Positions 18,748 through 26,862 of a DNA stretch of 64,000 nt are shown here, in pieces. Origin of the DNA: Oscillospiraceae bacterium (GTDB taxonomy: Bacteria; Bacillota; Clostridia; Oscillospirales; Acutalibacteraceae). The stretch is taken from the NCBI GenBank assembly GCA_015066395.1, contig SVOL01000004.1, positions 39,262 to 103,261 on the forward strand, written 5' to 3'. The notes beneath the pieces are model-generated. The model had not been told where the DNA came from. It searched no databases and saw nothing but the letters and a program-made list of their open reading frames with translations. The position numbers and the translations under genes were made by a program. Every line of letters begins with the position of its first letter. Positions within the stretch are counted from its first letter, which is position 1.

Positions 18748-20238
18748 ATGATCTATAATGAAATCAAAAATTTGATCGAATACGCGATTGAAAAGGACCT
18801 TTTAACAACCGAGGATAAGGTTTACACCGTCAACCGTGTTTTAGAGGTTTTAGGTCTCGATGAATATGAAGAACCTGCCGAAGTGACTGAAACCGAACTC
18901 GAGGTTATTTTGAAGAATATTCTCGACTTTGCGGTCGAAAAGGGTCTGATTGACGATAATATCACCGAGCGTGATTTGTTTGATACTAAGATAATGGGTC
19001 TTTTACTGCCGAGACCTTCTGAGGTTATAAAGAAATTCTGGTCGGATTATGAGGCTTCGCCCGAAACGGCTACTGATAACTATTATAAAATGAGTTGTGA
19101 CAGCGACTATATTCGCCGTTACAGAATCAAAAAGGACCTTAAATGGGTGACCGATACCGAGTACGGTGCGTTGGATATTACAATCAATCTTTCTAAGCCT
19201 GAGAAGGATCCTAAAGCCATCGCCGCCGCTAAAAATGCCAAGCAGAGTGGATATCCGAAGTGCCTGCTTTGCGTTGAAAATGAGGGTTACGCAGGCCGTT
19301 TGAACCACCCTGCAAGACAGAATCACCGTGTTATTCCGATGATCATCAATAACACTCCGTGGATGCTGCAGTACAGTCCGTATGTATACTATAATGAGCA
19401 TTGTATCGTTTTCAATTCTCAGCACACACCTATGGCTATTAACCGTGCGACCTTTAAAAAGCTGCTCGATTTTGTAAAGCTGTTTCCGCATTATTTTGTC
19501 GGTTCGAATGCCGATCTGCCTATCGTCGGCGGCTCTATTTTGAGTCACGATCATTTCCAGGGCGGACATTACACCTTTGCTATGGCAAAGGCACCTATCG
19601 AGACCAAGTTGAGATTCAGCGGCTTCGCTGATGTTGAGGCAGGTATCGTCAAGTGGCCGATGTCGGTAATAAGATTGAGAGCTGATGACACCGACCGTCT
19701 TATTGAATTGGCTGATAAGATACTGCTTAAATGGCGAGGATACACCGACGAGAGTGCGTTTATTTTTGCCGAAACGGAAGGTCAGCCGCACAACACCATT
19801 ACTCCGATCGCAAGAAACGCTGACGGCAAGTTTGAGTTGGATTTGGTGCTTAGAAACAACATCACTACCGATGAGCATCCGTTGGGCGTTTACCATCCTC
19901 ATTCGGAGTTGCACAACATTAAAAAGGAAAACATCGGTCTTATTGAGGTTATGGGTCTGGCTGTGCTTCCTGCAAGACTTAAAAACGAGATAAAGGTTTT
20001 GGGCGAGAAAATAGTTGCAGGCGAGGATCTGCGGGCAGATGAAATAACCGCAAAGCATGCTGATTGGGTCGACGGCTTTAAAGCAGATTATACATTCACC
20101 GCCGATAATGTTGATGAGATATTGAAGTCCGAGATCGGCAAAGTGTTCGCCAAGGTTCTTGAGCACGCAGGCGTTTACAAGCGTGATGATAACGGCAAGT
20201 CTGCTTTCTTGAGATTTATTGATGCTGTAAACAATTAA
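18748..20238 (+). CDS. galT: UDP-glucose--hexose-1-phosphate uridylyltransferase (class II)
   Basis: The 496-residue enzyme exchanges UMP between UDP-glucose and galactose-1-phosphate in the Leloir pathway. Length and sequence match the Firmicutes class II GalT, much longer than the E. coli type. ILSHDHFQGGHYTFAMAKAP (about 267-286) is its histidine signature, and CLLCVENEGYAGRLNHPAR another conserved block. GAGGTG lies before ATG 18748. No galK or galE is adjacent, and the gene stands alone between promoter and terminator. Confidence 0.94.
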   Translation: MIYNEIKNLIEYAIEKDLLTTEDKVYTVNRVLEVLGLDEYEEPAEVTETELEVILKNILDFAVEKGLIDDNITERDLFDTKIMGLLLPRPSEVIKKFWSDYEASPETATDNYYKMSCDSDYIRRYRIKKDLKWVTDTEYGALDITINLSKPEKDPKAIAAAKNAKQSGYPKCLLCVENEGYAGRLNHPARQNHRVIPMIINNTPWMLQYSPYVYYNEHCIVFNSQHTPMAINRATFKKLLDFVKLFPHYFVGSNADLPIVGGSILSHDHFQGGHYTFAMAKAPIETKLRFSGFADVEAGIVKWPMSVIRLRADDTDRLIELADKILLKWRGYTDESAFIFAETEGQPHNTITPIARNADGKFELDLVLRNNITTDEHPLGVYHPHSELHNIKKENIGLIEVMGLAVLPARLKNEIKVLGEKIVAGEDLRADEITAKHADWVDGFKADYTFTADNVDEILKSEIGKVFAKVLEHAGVYKRDDNGKSAFLRFIDAVNN

Positions 20239-20242
20239 AACT

Positions 20243-20274
20243 AAAACCGCGAAGCATAAAGCTTCGCGGTTTTT
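20243..20274. terminator. Bidirectional terminator after galT
   Basis: A perfect 13-bp stem AAAACCGCGAAGC/GCTTCGCGGTTTT with an ATAAA loop ends just before the convergent DUF6472 gene and can serve both strands. Confidence 0.9.
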
Positions 20275-20275
20275 A

Positions 20276-20455
20276 CTAATTCTGCTTTCTTACTATTTTG
20301 TACTCATCATCAAGTCTGAAGAACGGGCATTCCTTTGATTTAGAGGTGATAAAACGCATATAGTCATCCTCGTCCATCGATGCAAGGCACACGTATTCGT
20401 CGCATTCTTCGTCATAAACGTAATAAGAACACATATCGCAACTGTTAGAGGACAT
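20276..20455 (-). CDS. DUF6472 family small cysteine-rich protein
   Basis: The 59-residue protein reads MSSNSCDMCSYYVYDEECDE at the start and ends in CPFFRLDDEYKIVRKQN. CxxC near 6-9, a third cysteine near 22 and a fourth near 42 could bind a metal; the pattern is that of DUF6472 proteins of Clostridia, whose role is unknown. I chose ATG 20455 because AAGGAG lies eight bases upstream. A longer in-frame reading would pass through a folded leader and is unlikely. It is acidic and has no membrane segment. Confidence 0.8.
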   Translation of the reverse strand: MSSNSCDMCSYYVYDEECDEYVCLASMDEDDYMRFITSKSKECPFFRLDDEYKIVRKQN

Positions 20456-20476
20456 CGTATCACGCTCCTTAAATCG

Positions 20477-20554
20477 GGTTTCACGGTGCGGCCGAAGGCC
20501 TTTATGAACGCCTTTGCGTTCTTTTGAAAAATCAAAGATTTTTCCCGTGAAACC
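20477..20554 (-). promoter_or_regulatory. Highly structured leader upstream of the DUF6472 gene
   Basis: On the minus strand an outer perfect repeat GGTTTCACGG/CCGTGAAACC encloses three consecutive hairpins: GAAAAATC/GATTTTTC, GAACGC/GCGTTC and GGCC/GGCC with a TTC loop. The ribosome binding site of DUF6472 follows about eight bases later. The outer left arm touches the -10 box, so the transcript may start inside it and the RNA may lack part of the closing stem. The inner hairpins would be transcribed in any case. Confidence 0.6.
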
Positions 20555-20583
20555 ATTATACTGCACTATTTGGAAATTTTCAA
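20555..20583 (-). promoter_or_regulatory. Promoter of the DUF6472 gene
   Basis: On the minus strand TTGAAA (20583-20578), a 17-base spacer and TATAAT (20560-20555). Confidence 0.8.
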
Positions 20584-20611
20584 TTATAAATGTATTTAAT
20601 ATATTTTTGTC

Positions 20612-20640
20612 TTGCAGTTTATTTGAAAATAGTATAGAAT
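20612..20640 (+). promoter_or_regulatory. Promoter of the YDG/MBG surface protein gene
   Basis: TTGCAG (20612-20617), a 17-base spacer and TAGAAT (20635-20640), divergent from the DUF6472 promoter. Confidence 0.7.
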
Positions 20641-20676
20641 GAAAATGTAAGAAATTAGGGTTCGGAGGTACTGTCG

Positions 20677-22209
20677 GTGAATAGGTTGAAGAAAATCATC
20701 AGCGTCATTATTGTTGCAGTGCTTGTTTTCTGTTTACCTGTCGCTGTTTCGGCAACGGAAACAGGGGAGTACACCATTTCGCTGTCGGGCAGTATCGACG
20801 GCAAAAATTTCGTTGATACTTCTTTTAGATTTAAGGTTGTTTGCTCTCTGCTGGAAGAAAGCGACGAGGAAAGAATTATTGTTTTTGAAGAAACGGTTAC
20901 ATATAACACCAGCGAAAGAAGCCAATATGACTTTAAAGTAAGACCTGAGCACGTTGAAAACGGCGGTTATGTGTACGAATTCAAGATGGTCGGTAGCAGT
21001 AACCTTGCCGCCGCCGGCGATACGAAAACGGTTACCGTTTATTTTCTTAAAGACGAGTTCGGTGAGAGCATTGTAAAGGCGTTTGACTCTTCGAAGGCCG
21101 ATTCGGATATGCCCGAAGAGGAGATATTGGAGTTTCCTTATAATATATCCTTCGACTGCAAGACCGGTTCGGTCGTTTCGATCGAAATGGTTGATCCTGA
21201 GATCACCAAGGTCTATGACGGAACAGATGCTTTGACGCTTTCGCCGGAGGACTATCGGTTAACAGGTGTCTCTCCCGAACACGAGGTGTATTTGGAGATA
21301 GGACTGGCGAAGTTTAACGCTGTTGATGTTAAAAATGCGACTTCGGTCGTGCTTTCCGACTTCACGCTCAAGGGTGCTGATGCCGATAAATATGTTGTAA
21401 AAACACAGGTCGTGGAGCATCCTGCACGGATAACTCCGAGACCGATAACCGTAACGGTAGATAATATTACGATGACAAAGGGCGCTGCTATACCCGAGTT
21501 TACATACAAACTCTCCGAGGAGTTGATCCTCGGCAATGAGGTTTCTGGCAGTCTTTTCTGCCGTGTCGGCGATGCGGTTGGCAATTATACCATAAGCCGC
21601 GGTACGTTGGCAATTAATGATAACTACGATATCACTTTCCGTGAGGGTAAATTAACCGTTACTAATTTCAGCTTTTCGTCTGTTATCGATAAAGCGACCT
21701 CGATAAAGGTCTCAGGATACTTGTCTCAGAATGCTAAACTTGAGGTAAGTAACCTGTCGCAGTCGGACAATGCCTATAAAGTGCTGAAGTCGAGCGTTTC
21801 AACGGGAAGTATAATCAAGGGATATAATATCAGCGTAGACGGCGGATATGACGGTCAGTTGGAAGTTGTCATTCCCGTTGCTTCTAAATATGAGGGCAAG
21901 GGAATTACGGTGTATCAGCGTTTGAATTCGGGCGGTATCGCTCGTTATTCTGCAACTGCCAAGAATGGTGAGGTGACTGTCAGCGTTTCGGACGGCACAG
22001 CGTTTTTATTGGTGACCGACGAGGAGTCGGAGGAAAGCGGACTTTCCATCGGTCGACTGCTTTTGATAATACTGGTCGTTTTGCTGTGTGCGATCTTGCT
22101 GATCGTGTTGATCGCAGGTGCGATCTTTATCGGCCTTGTTTACTTCAATAAGACCGACGAACTCCAAAAGATAATGAAGACCTTTAAAAAAGTGTTTAAG
22201 AAAAAGTAG
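20677..22209 (+). CDS. Membrane-anchored surface protein with YDG and MBG-like domains
   Basis: The 510-residue protein starts with a signal peptide (about 1-26, cleavage after AVSA). An Ig-like segment (about 27-150) resembles pilin isopeptide modules. A YDG-type repeat begins at TKVYDGTDALTLSPEDY (about 174-190) and an MBG-like repeat at TPRPITVTVDN (about 253-263). After a further beta-rich part a transmembrane helix (about 455-485) ends in a lysine-rich cytoplasmic tail. There is no LPXTG motif. Such domains occur in adhesins and envelope proteins. The GTG start follows CGGAGG. The gene stands alone, and its function is unknown. Confidence 0.72.
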   Translation: MNRLKKIISVIIVAVLVFCLPVAVSATETGEYTISLSGSIDGKNFVDTSFRFKVVCSLLEESDEERIIVFEETVTYNTSERSQYDFKVRPEHVENGGYVYEFKMVGSSNLAAAGDTKTVTVYFLKDEFGESIVKAFDSSKADSDMPEEEILEFPYNISFDCKTGSVVSIEMVDPEITKVYDGTDALTLSPEDYRLTGVSPEHEVYLEIGLAKFNAVDVKNATSVVLSDFTLKGADADKYVVKTQVVEHPARITPRPITVTVDNITMTKGAAIPEFTYKLSEELILGNEVSGSLFCRVGDAVGNYTISRGTLAINDNYDITFREGKLTVTNFSFSSVIDKATSIKVSGYLSQNAKLEVSNLSQSDNAYKVLKSSVSTGSIIKGYNISVDGGYDGQLEVVIPVASKYEGKGITVYQRLNSGGIARYSATAKNGEVTVSVSDGTAFLLVTDEESEESGLSIGRLLLIILVVLLCAILLIVLIAGAIFIGLVYFNKTDELQKIMKTFKKVFKKK

Positions 22210-22215
22210 ATATTT

Positions 22216-22252
22216 AACCCATCCTCTTTGCCAACGGTAAACCGGATGGGTT
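22216..22252 (+). terminator. Possible terminator of the surface protein gene
   Basis: A 9-bp stem AACCCATCC/GGATGGGTT encloses a 19-base loop; the following TTGTATTATT is only a weak T tract. Confidence 0.5.
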
Positions 22253-22261
22253 GTATTATTA

Positions 22262-22302
22262 TAAAAAGCCTGATTTGTCTATCCGACAAATCAGGCTTTT
22301 TA
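22262..22302. terminator. Bidirectional terminator between the surface protein gene and tRNA-Leu
   Basis: A perfect 17-bp stem AAAAAGCCTGATTTGTC/GACAAATCAGGCTTTTT with a five-base loop, flanked by A and T tracts, can stop both convergent transcripts. Confidence 0.92.
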
Positions 22303-22304
22303 TA

Positions 22305-22391
22305 TGGTGCCGCTGACCGGACTTGAACCGGTACGGTATCGCTACCGAGGGATTTTAAGTCCCTTGTGTCTGCCTATTCCACCACAGCGGC
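22305..22391 (-). tRNA. tRNA-Leu (UAA)
   Basis: On the minus strand the 87-base gene has acceptor stem GCCGCTG/CAGCGGC, anticodon stem-loop GGGACTTAAAATCCC with anticodon TAA, a long variable arm CGGTAGCGATACCG typical of class II tRNAs, the T-arm ACCGGTTCAAGTCCGGT and an encoded 3' CCA. It is a single tRNA gene with its own promoter and terminator. Confidence 0.97.
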
Positions 22392-22405
22392 AAGGAACAA
22401 ATCAT

Positions 22406-22434
22406 ATTATATCTGTTGAACGCCCGATTGTCAA
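22406..22434 (-). promoter_or_regulatory. Promoter of tRNA-Leu
   Basis: On the minus strand TTGACA (22434-22429), 17 bases and TATAAT (22411-22406): both hexamers match the consensus, as expected for a stable RNA gene. Confidence 0.92.
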
Positions 22435-22535
22435 TCATTTTTTGGAACAAATCAGTAATTTTACAACATTTTGTGCTTCGGCAATTTGTACAACACAATT
22501 GGAAAAATTTTATTGAAAATTTTTATAAAAACCTC

Positions 22536-22619
22536 TTGCAAAGTGGGGAAAGTGGTTATATAATGAAGTTACAGTGGTGAAAAGTGGAGTGCAAGACCAC
22601 TATAAGACCATAAAAGTGG
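22536..22619 (+). promoter_or_regulatory. dcw cluster promoter with a set of MraZ boxes
   Basis: TTGCAA (22536-22541), 17 bases and TATAAT (22559-22564) form the promoter. GTGG repeats, mostly preceded by A runs, lie at 22543, 22552, 22574, 22584 and 22616, spaced 9, 22, 10 and 32 bases. Arrays of such boxes are the known MraZ binding sites, here overlapping the promoter and leader of mraZ, which fits autoregulation. Confidence 0.75.
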
Positions 22620-22640
22620 TGCAAAAGGAGGCGGCCGACT

Positions 22641-23066
22641 GTGTTTTTTGGACAGCATTATCACAATATAGATAAAAAAGGCCGTGTTTTTGTGCCTGCG
22701 AAGTACCGTGCCGAGCTCGGCGAGGAGTTTATGCTCAGCCGCAGTCCCGACGGTAAGCGTTGCCTTTGCATCTATCCGATGGAAGAATGGCTTAAAATTG
22801 ATGAAAAGCTGAAGGCTTTGCCCGGTGTTCAGGCCGGCAAGCTTGTCCGTTTTATGTATTCGGGCGCCGAAAGTGTTTCCTGCGACAGTCAGGGAAGAGT
22901 GCTTATTCCGTCTACTTTGCGTGAATACGCAGGTCTCGAGAGTGAGACGGCCGTTATCGGTATGTCTTCGAAGTTGGAGATCTGGGACGGTGCGGCGTTC
23001 AGAGCCGAAGAGGCAGAGGAAACACCCGAGTCGATTGCGGAACTCGCGAGAGAACTCGGTTTCTAA
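22641..23066 (+). CDS. mraZ: Transcriptional regulator MraZ
   Basis: The 141-residue protein has two AbrB-like swapped-hairpin repeats, DKKGRVFVPAKYR (about 11-23) and DSQGRVLIPSTLREYAGL (about 77-94), which bind DNA as a ring-shaped oligomer. It opens the division and cell-wall cluster and probably controls it through the GTGG boxes upstream. The GTG start follows AGGAGGC. The stop lies six bases from rsmH, so they are co-transcribed. Confidence 0.96.
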   Translation: MFFGQHYHNIDKKGRVFVPAKYRAELGEEFMLSRSPDGKRCLCIYPMEEWLKIDEKLKALPGVQAGKLVRFMYSGAESVSCDSQGRVLIPSTLREYAGLESETAVIGMSSKLEIWDGAAFRAEEAEETPESIAELARELGF

Positions 23067-23072
23067 AGCAAT

Positions 23073-23993
23073 ATGGAGTTTGTGCATAAATCGGTACTTC
23101 TTAATGAAGTGCTCGAAAATCTTGATATAAAAGAAAACGGAATATATGTTGACGGCACCGCAGGCGGTGCGGGTCATTCAAAAGAGATCGCTAAAAGGCT
23201 TTCGAACGGTAAGCTTTATGCCTTTGACCGCGATCCCGATGCAGTAGCGGTCGCGACCGAGAGATTAAAGGGTCTGCCTGCTACAGTAGTTCATTCCAAT
23301 TACGCCGATATGACGGCAAGGCTCGGCGAATTGGGAGTTGACGGCGTCGACGGAGTGTTGCTGGATCTGGGCGTTTCGTCGTGGCAGTTGGATAACGGTG
23401 ACCGCGGATTTTCGTATCACATGGATGCGCCGCTCGATATGAGAATGAGTAGGAGCGGAATGACTGCCGCTGATATCGTGAACACCTACTCTGTACAAGC
23501 CATTACCGATATTTTGCGAGATTACGGCGAAGAGAAGTTTGCTTACAGAATTGCCTGCAACATCGTTGAAGCGAGGGAAAAAGCACCGATCGAAACGACC
23601 TTGCAGTTGAGTGACATAATCAGCCGTTCGGTACCTGCGGCCGTAAGGCGTGACGGACACCCTGCGCGAAAAAGTTTCCAAGCCTTGAGGATCGCTGTCA
23701 ACGAAGAGTTTGAGGCCGAGCGTCAGGGAATAGAAGCGGCATTCGAGTTGCTAAATAAAGGCGGAAGGCTTTGCGTAATAACCTTCCATTCACTTGAGGA
23801 CAGGCTTGTAAAGCAGATGTTCCAGGAGTTCGCCAAGGGTTGTATTTGTCCGCCGGATATCCCGGTGTGTGTTTGCGGTAAAAAACCGCGGGGTAAATTA
23901 GTCACGAGGAAGCCTATAATACCGAGTGACAGCGAGGTAAAAGACAATCCTCGCAGCCGAAGTGCAAAGTTGAGGGTTATAGAAAAACTCTGA
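23073..23993 (+). CDS. rsmH: 16S rRNA (cytosine-1402-N4)-methyltransferase
   Basis: The 306-residue enzyme methylates C1402 in the decoding centre using S-adenosylmethionine. HKSVLLNEVLENL at the start, VDGTAGGAGHSKEI (about 26-39) as the SAM-binding loop, GVLLDLGVSSWQLD and the C-terminal CVITFHSLEDRLVK are all RsmH signatures. It sits directly behind mraZ, the near-universal order of this cluster. Confidence 0.97.
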   Translation: MEFVHKSVLLNEVLENLDIKENGIYVDGTAGGAGHSKEIAKRLSNGKLYAFDRDPDAVAVATERLKGLPATVVHSNYADMTARLGELGVDGVDGVLLDLGVSSWQLDNGDRGFSYHMDAPLDMRMSRSGMTAADIVNTYSVQAITDILRDYGEEKFAYRIACNIVEAREKAPIETTLQLSDIISRSVPAAVRRDGHPARKSFQALRIAVNEEFEAERQGIEAAFELLNKGGRLCVITFHSLEDRLVKQMFQEFAKGCICPPDIPVCVCGKKPRGKLVTRKPIIPSDSEVKDNPRSRSAKLRVIEKL

Positions 23994-24015
23994 GATGTAA
24001 AAAGGAGTGAAAACA

Positions 24016-24477
24016 GTGGATAATCTCAAATATTATAATGACAGCTTCGCTTATGATTATGATATTTTTGCACCTAAAAAGACTGCTAAAACTGCGGATA
24101 TTCTGCAGTATCCTGAGCAGTCGAAAAGAAAACGTAAGCGTTCCAAGACCGCGAGCGTAAAGGGCGATATGATGAGAAAGTCCATTGTTGCTGTCCTTCT
24201 GCTTGCCGCGGTATTCGGCAGTTTATTCTTAAGAGCCGAGATCTCTTCGTTAAAGACCGAGATCGACAGCGTGAACAGGGAAATTGTCGAGCTTGAGAGC
24301 GAAGTGACCCGTTTGAGTGTTGCGGTCGAGCGTAAGATCTCGCTTGCCAACCTCGAACAGGCTGCGGTCGATTTAGGAATGCAAAAATGTGAAAAAAGTC
24401 AGGTGACTTACATAAAAACAAATCAGTTGGACTCGGCAGAAACTGTCGACGGAAAACTTACAGCGGAAGTTGAATAG
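24016..24477 (+). CDS. FtsL-like divisome protein
   Basis: The 153-residue single-pass protein has a charged cytoplasmic part (about 1-55), one transmembrane helix (VAVLLLAAVFGSLFL, about 58-73) and an extracellular leucine-heptad coiled coil (about 75-115, SSLKTEIDSVNREIVELESE). This layout and its place between rsmH and the division transpeptidase identify FtsL. I prefer GTG 24016, eight bases after AAAGGAG, over the overlapping GTG 24007. Sequence identity alone would not establish it. Confidence 0.8.
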   Translation: MDNLKYYNDSFAYDYDIFAPKKTAKTADILQYPEQSKRKRKRSKTASVKGDMMRKSIVAVLLLAAVFGSLFLRAEISSLKTEIDSVNREIVELESEVTRLSVAVERKISLANLEQAAVDLGMQKCEKSQVTYIKTNQLDSAETVDGKLTAEVE

Positions 24478-24526
24478 AATTGAAACATCATAAATATAAT
24501 TCATATAAATGTTAAGATCTCTACAG

Positions 24527-24553
24527 CGAGAGTCGGTAAAATGCCGGCTCTCG
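24527..24553 (+). promoter_or_regulatory. Hairpin between ftsL and the PBP gene
   Basis: The stem CGAGAGTCGG/CCGGCTCTCG (one G-T pair, seven-base loop) is stable but has no T run. It lies within the 127-base gap and may limit or process the mRNA between the two genes. Confidence 0.5.
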
Positions 24554-24604
24554 TTGGTGTCGTTTTAAAGAAGATCGAAATTTAGGGAAAGGGAGCGAAT
24601 CTTA

Positions 24605-26848
24605 GTGGCAAAGGGACCGAACAAAAGTATGGTTTTGCGTACTATTGTCGTCTGGGCTGTTATGCTTTTGGTCACAGTCGGACTTGTCGGCGGACGATTG
24701 GTTTATATAATGCTCATTGACAGCGAATTCTATCAGCAAAAGGCCGCCGAGCAACAGTTGTACGATACCGAACTGCGTGCCGAGCGCGGTGAGATATATG
24801 ACCGCAACGGCGAATTGCTTGCCACCAGCGCTCAGGTCTGGACGGTTTACATAACTCCCAACAGCTTCAAAAAAGTGACCGATGAAGCCAAACGTAATGC
24901 GATAAAACTCGAGATCGCAACGGGACTTTCGTCTATTTTGGAACTTGATTTCCAGACTGTTCTCGACTATACCAACAAAAATACGAGTTACGTGAAGGTC
25001 AAGAGCAACGTTGAAAAGCCGCAGGCTGATGCAGTACGTCAGTTGATAGCCGGCAGTAAGAGCAGTCTCGGCACTTATATCGGCCTTGACGAGAGCAGTA
25101 AGCGTTATTATCCCAACGACAGCCTGGCGTCGGTGACTTTGGGTTTTGTCGGCTCGGATAATCAAGGTCTGTCCGGACTGGAAAAGCAGTATGATGACGA
25201 ATTGACCGGTATACCCGGTCGAGTGGTTGCCGCTAAGGACGCTACCGGCAATAATATGCCGTTAAGCTATGAGGTCGAGGTTGCCGCTCAACCCGGTAAT
25301 TCACTTGTTACAACGCTTGATTCTTATGTTCAGTATGTTTGCGAGAAATATCTCGACCAGGCTATAATTGACAACAAGGTTACCGAACGCGGTTCGGTAA
25401 TTTGTATGAACGTCAACACCGGTGCGATATTGGGAATGGCTGTAAAGGGTGACTTTGACCCCAACTCGCCGTTCACTTTGTCGGCATCCGATCAGGCTAT
25501 TGTCGATGCCTTAGAGGGTGAGGAAAAGACAAAAAAGCTGGCCGAACTCCGCAATAAACAGTGGAGAAACAAGGCTGTTTCCGATACATACGAGCCGGGC
25601 TCGGTCTTTAAGGTCGTTACCGCCGCTATGGCACTTGAAGAGGGTGTTACCACCACTTCAAATCACTATAACTGCAGCGGTTATATCGTGATCGCGGGAC
25701 GCCGATACAACTGTCACAAGCGTTCGGGTCACGGCGGTCAGACATTTATCAACGCTTTGCAGAATTCCTGTAACCCCGTATTTATTACGTTGGGTCAGCG
25801 TTTGGGCAACAAGACTTTTTCCAAGTACTTTGAAGCTTTCGGTCTTACTCAAAAGACGGGAATAGATCTTCCCGGTGAGGCTACTCCCGTTTACCATTCG
25901 GTAAATGCAATGGGTATTACCGAGCTTGCTTCTTCCTCGTTCGGTCAGACCTTTAATATCTCGCCGATACAGATGATAACGGCTATATCGGCCGCTGTTA
26001 ACGGCGGATATCTGGTTCAGCCGCATTTGGTGAGCGAGATCGTTGATGCAAACGGCAATACCGTCAAGACCGTCAATACCGACGCGAAGCGTCAGGTCAT
26101 CTCTGAGCAAACATCGAAGATATTGCGTACTATGATGGAAGCCGTTGTTGACGGCGGTGGTGGTAAAAACGCTTATGTTTCGGGCTACCGCATCGGCGGT
26201 AAGACGGGTACTTCGCAAAAACTTACACAGATACTTGAAACGGGTCAGTCAAATCTTTATATCGCATCTTTTTGCGGCGTGGCTCCGATTGATGATCCTG
26301 AAATTGCTGTGCTCGTTATCCTTGATGAGCCGCACGGTGATGCTTACTACGGCGGTACCATTGCCGCACCCGTAGGCGGTCAGATATTGGCCGAGATACT
26401 GCCGTATTTGGGCGTTAATCCTCAGTATAGTGAGGAAGAACTTGCCAAGATGGCGGTCAAGATCCCTTATGTTACCGATATGTCGGTAAGTGCCGCCAAG
26501 GCCGAGATCAAGGCTAAGGGACTCAAGTACCGCGTTGTTGGTGAGGGTGACAAGGTCATTAAGCAATTCCCGACCGCATCTGACAGTGTTCAGAGCGACG
26601 GTGTTGTTATACTTTATACTGACGAGACCAGCGAAGCTTTGACTGTGACCGTTCCGGATTTCACAGGTCTTTCGGTCAGCCAGGCCAACACCTTGGCAAC
26701 CGATTCCAACATTAACATCAGTTTCGCGGGTGCATCTCAGTTGCTTAAGGGCGTTATCTCTTATAAACAGAGCATACCCGAAGGCACTAAGGTCGATGCA
26801 GGAACGATCGTTACGGTATACTTCAGAACGACCGAAACGGCAGAATAA
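24605..26848 (+). CDS. Division transpeptidase (class B PBP) with two PASTA domains
   Basis: The 747-residue protein cross-links septal peptidoglycan. After one N-terminal membrane helix (about 14-38) comes a dimerisation domain (RAERGEIYDRNGELLA) and a penicillin-binding domain with SVFK (about 337), the SxN motif in NSCNP and KTGT (about 534). Two C-terminal PASTA repeats follow, starting near VKIPYVTDMS and TVTVPDFTGLS. The position fits FtsI/PBP2B; the spore-specific paralogue SpoVD usually has one PASTA domain, so I favour the vegetative enzyme. The start is GTG 24605 behind AAAGGGAG. Confidence 0.92.
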   Translation: MAKGPNKSMVLRTIVVWAVMLLVTVGLVGGRLVYIMLIDSEFYQQKAAEQQLYDTELRAERGEIYDRNGELLATSAQVWTVYITPNSFKKVTDEAKRNAIKLEIATGLSSILELDFQTVLDYTNKNTSYVKVKSNVEKPQADAVRQLIAGSKSSLGTYIGLDESSKRYYPNDSLASVTLGFVGSDNQGLSGLEKQYDDELTGIPGRVVAAKDATGNNMPLSYEVEVAAQPGNSLVTTLDSYVQYVCEKYLDQAIIDNKVTERGSVICMNVNTGAILGMAVKGDFDPNSPFTLSASDQAIVDALEGEEKTKKLAELRNKQWRNKAVSDTYEPGSVFKVVTAAMALEEGVTTTSNHYNCSGYIVIAGRRYNCHKRSGHGGQTFINALQNSCNPVFITLGQRLGNKTFSKYFEAFGLTQKTGIDLPGEATPVYHSVNAMGITELASSSFGQTFNISPIQMITAISAAVNGGYLVQPHLVSEIVDANGNTVKTVNTDAKRQVISEQTSKILRTMMEAVVDGGGGKNAYVSGYRIGGKTGTSQKLTQILETGQSNLYIASFCGVAPIDDPEIAVLVILDEPHGDAYYGGTIAAPVGGQILAEILPYLGVNPQYSEEELAKMAVKIPYVTDMSVSAAKAEIKAKGLKYRVVGEGDKVIKQFPTASDSVQSDGVVILYTDETSEALTVTVPDFTGLSVSQANTLATDSNINISFAGASQLLKGVISYKQSIPEGTKVDAGTIVTVYFRTTETAE

Positions 26849-26862
26849 GAAGGGAACTTTTT

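Noticed and set aside
20456..20566. A 37-codon N-terminal extension of the DUF6472 protein
   Set aside because: The stretch coincides with nested inverted repeats and part of the -10 region, and the family starts at the internal methionine behind AAGGAG.
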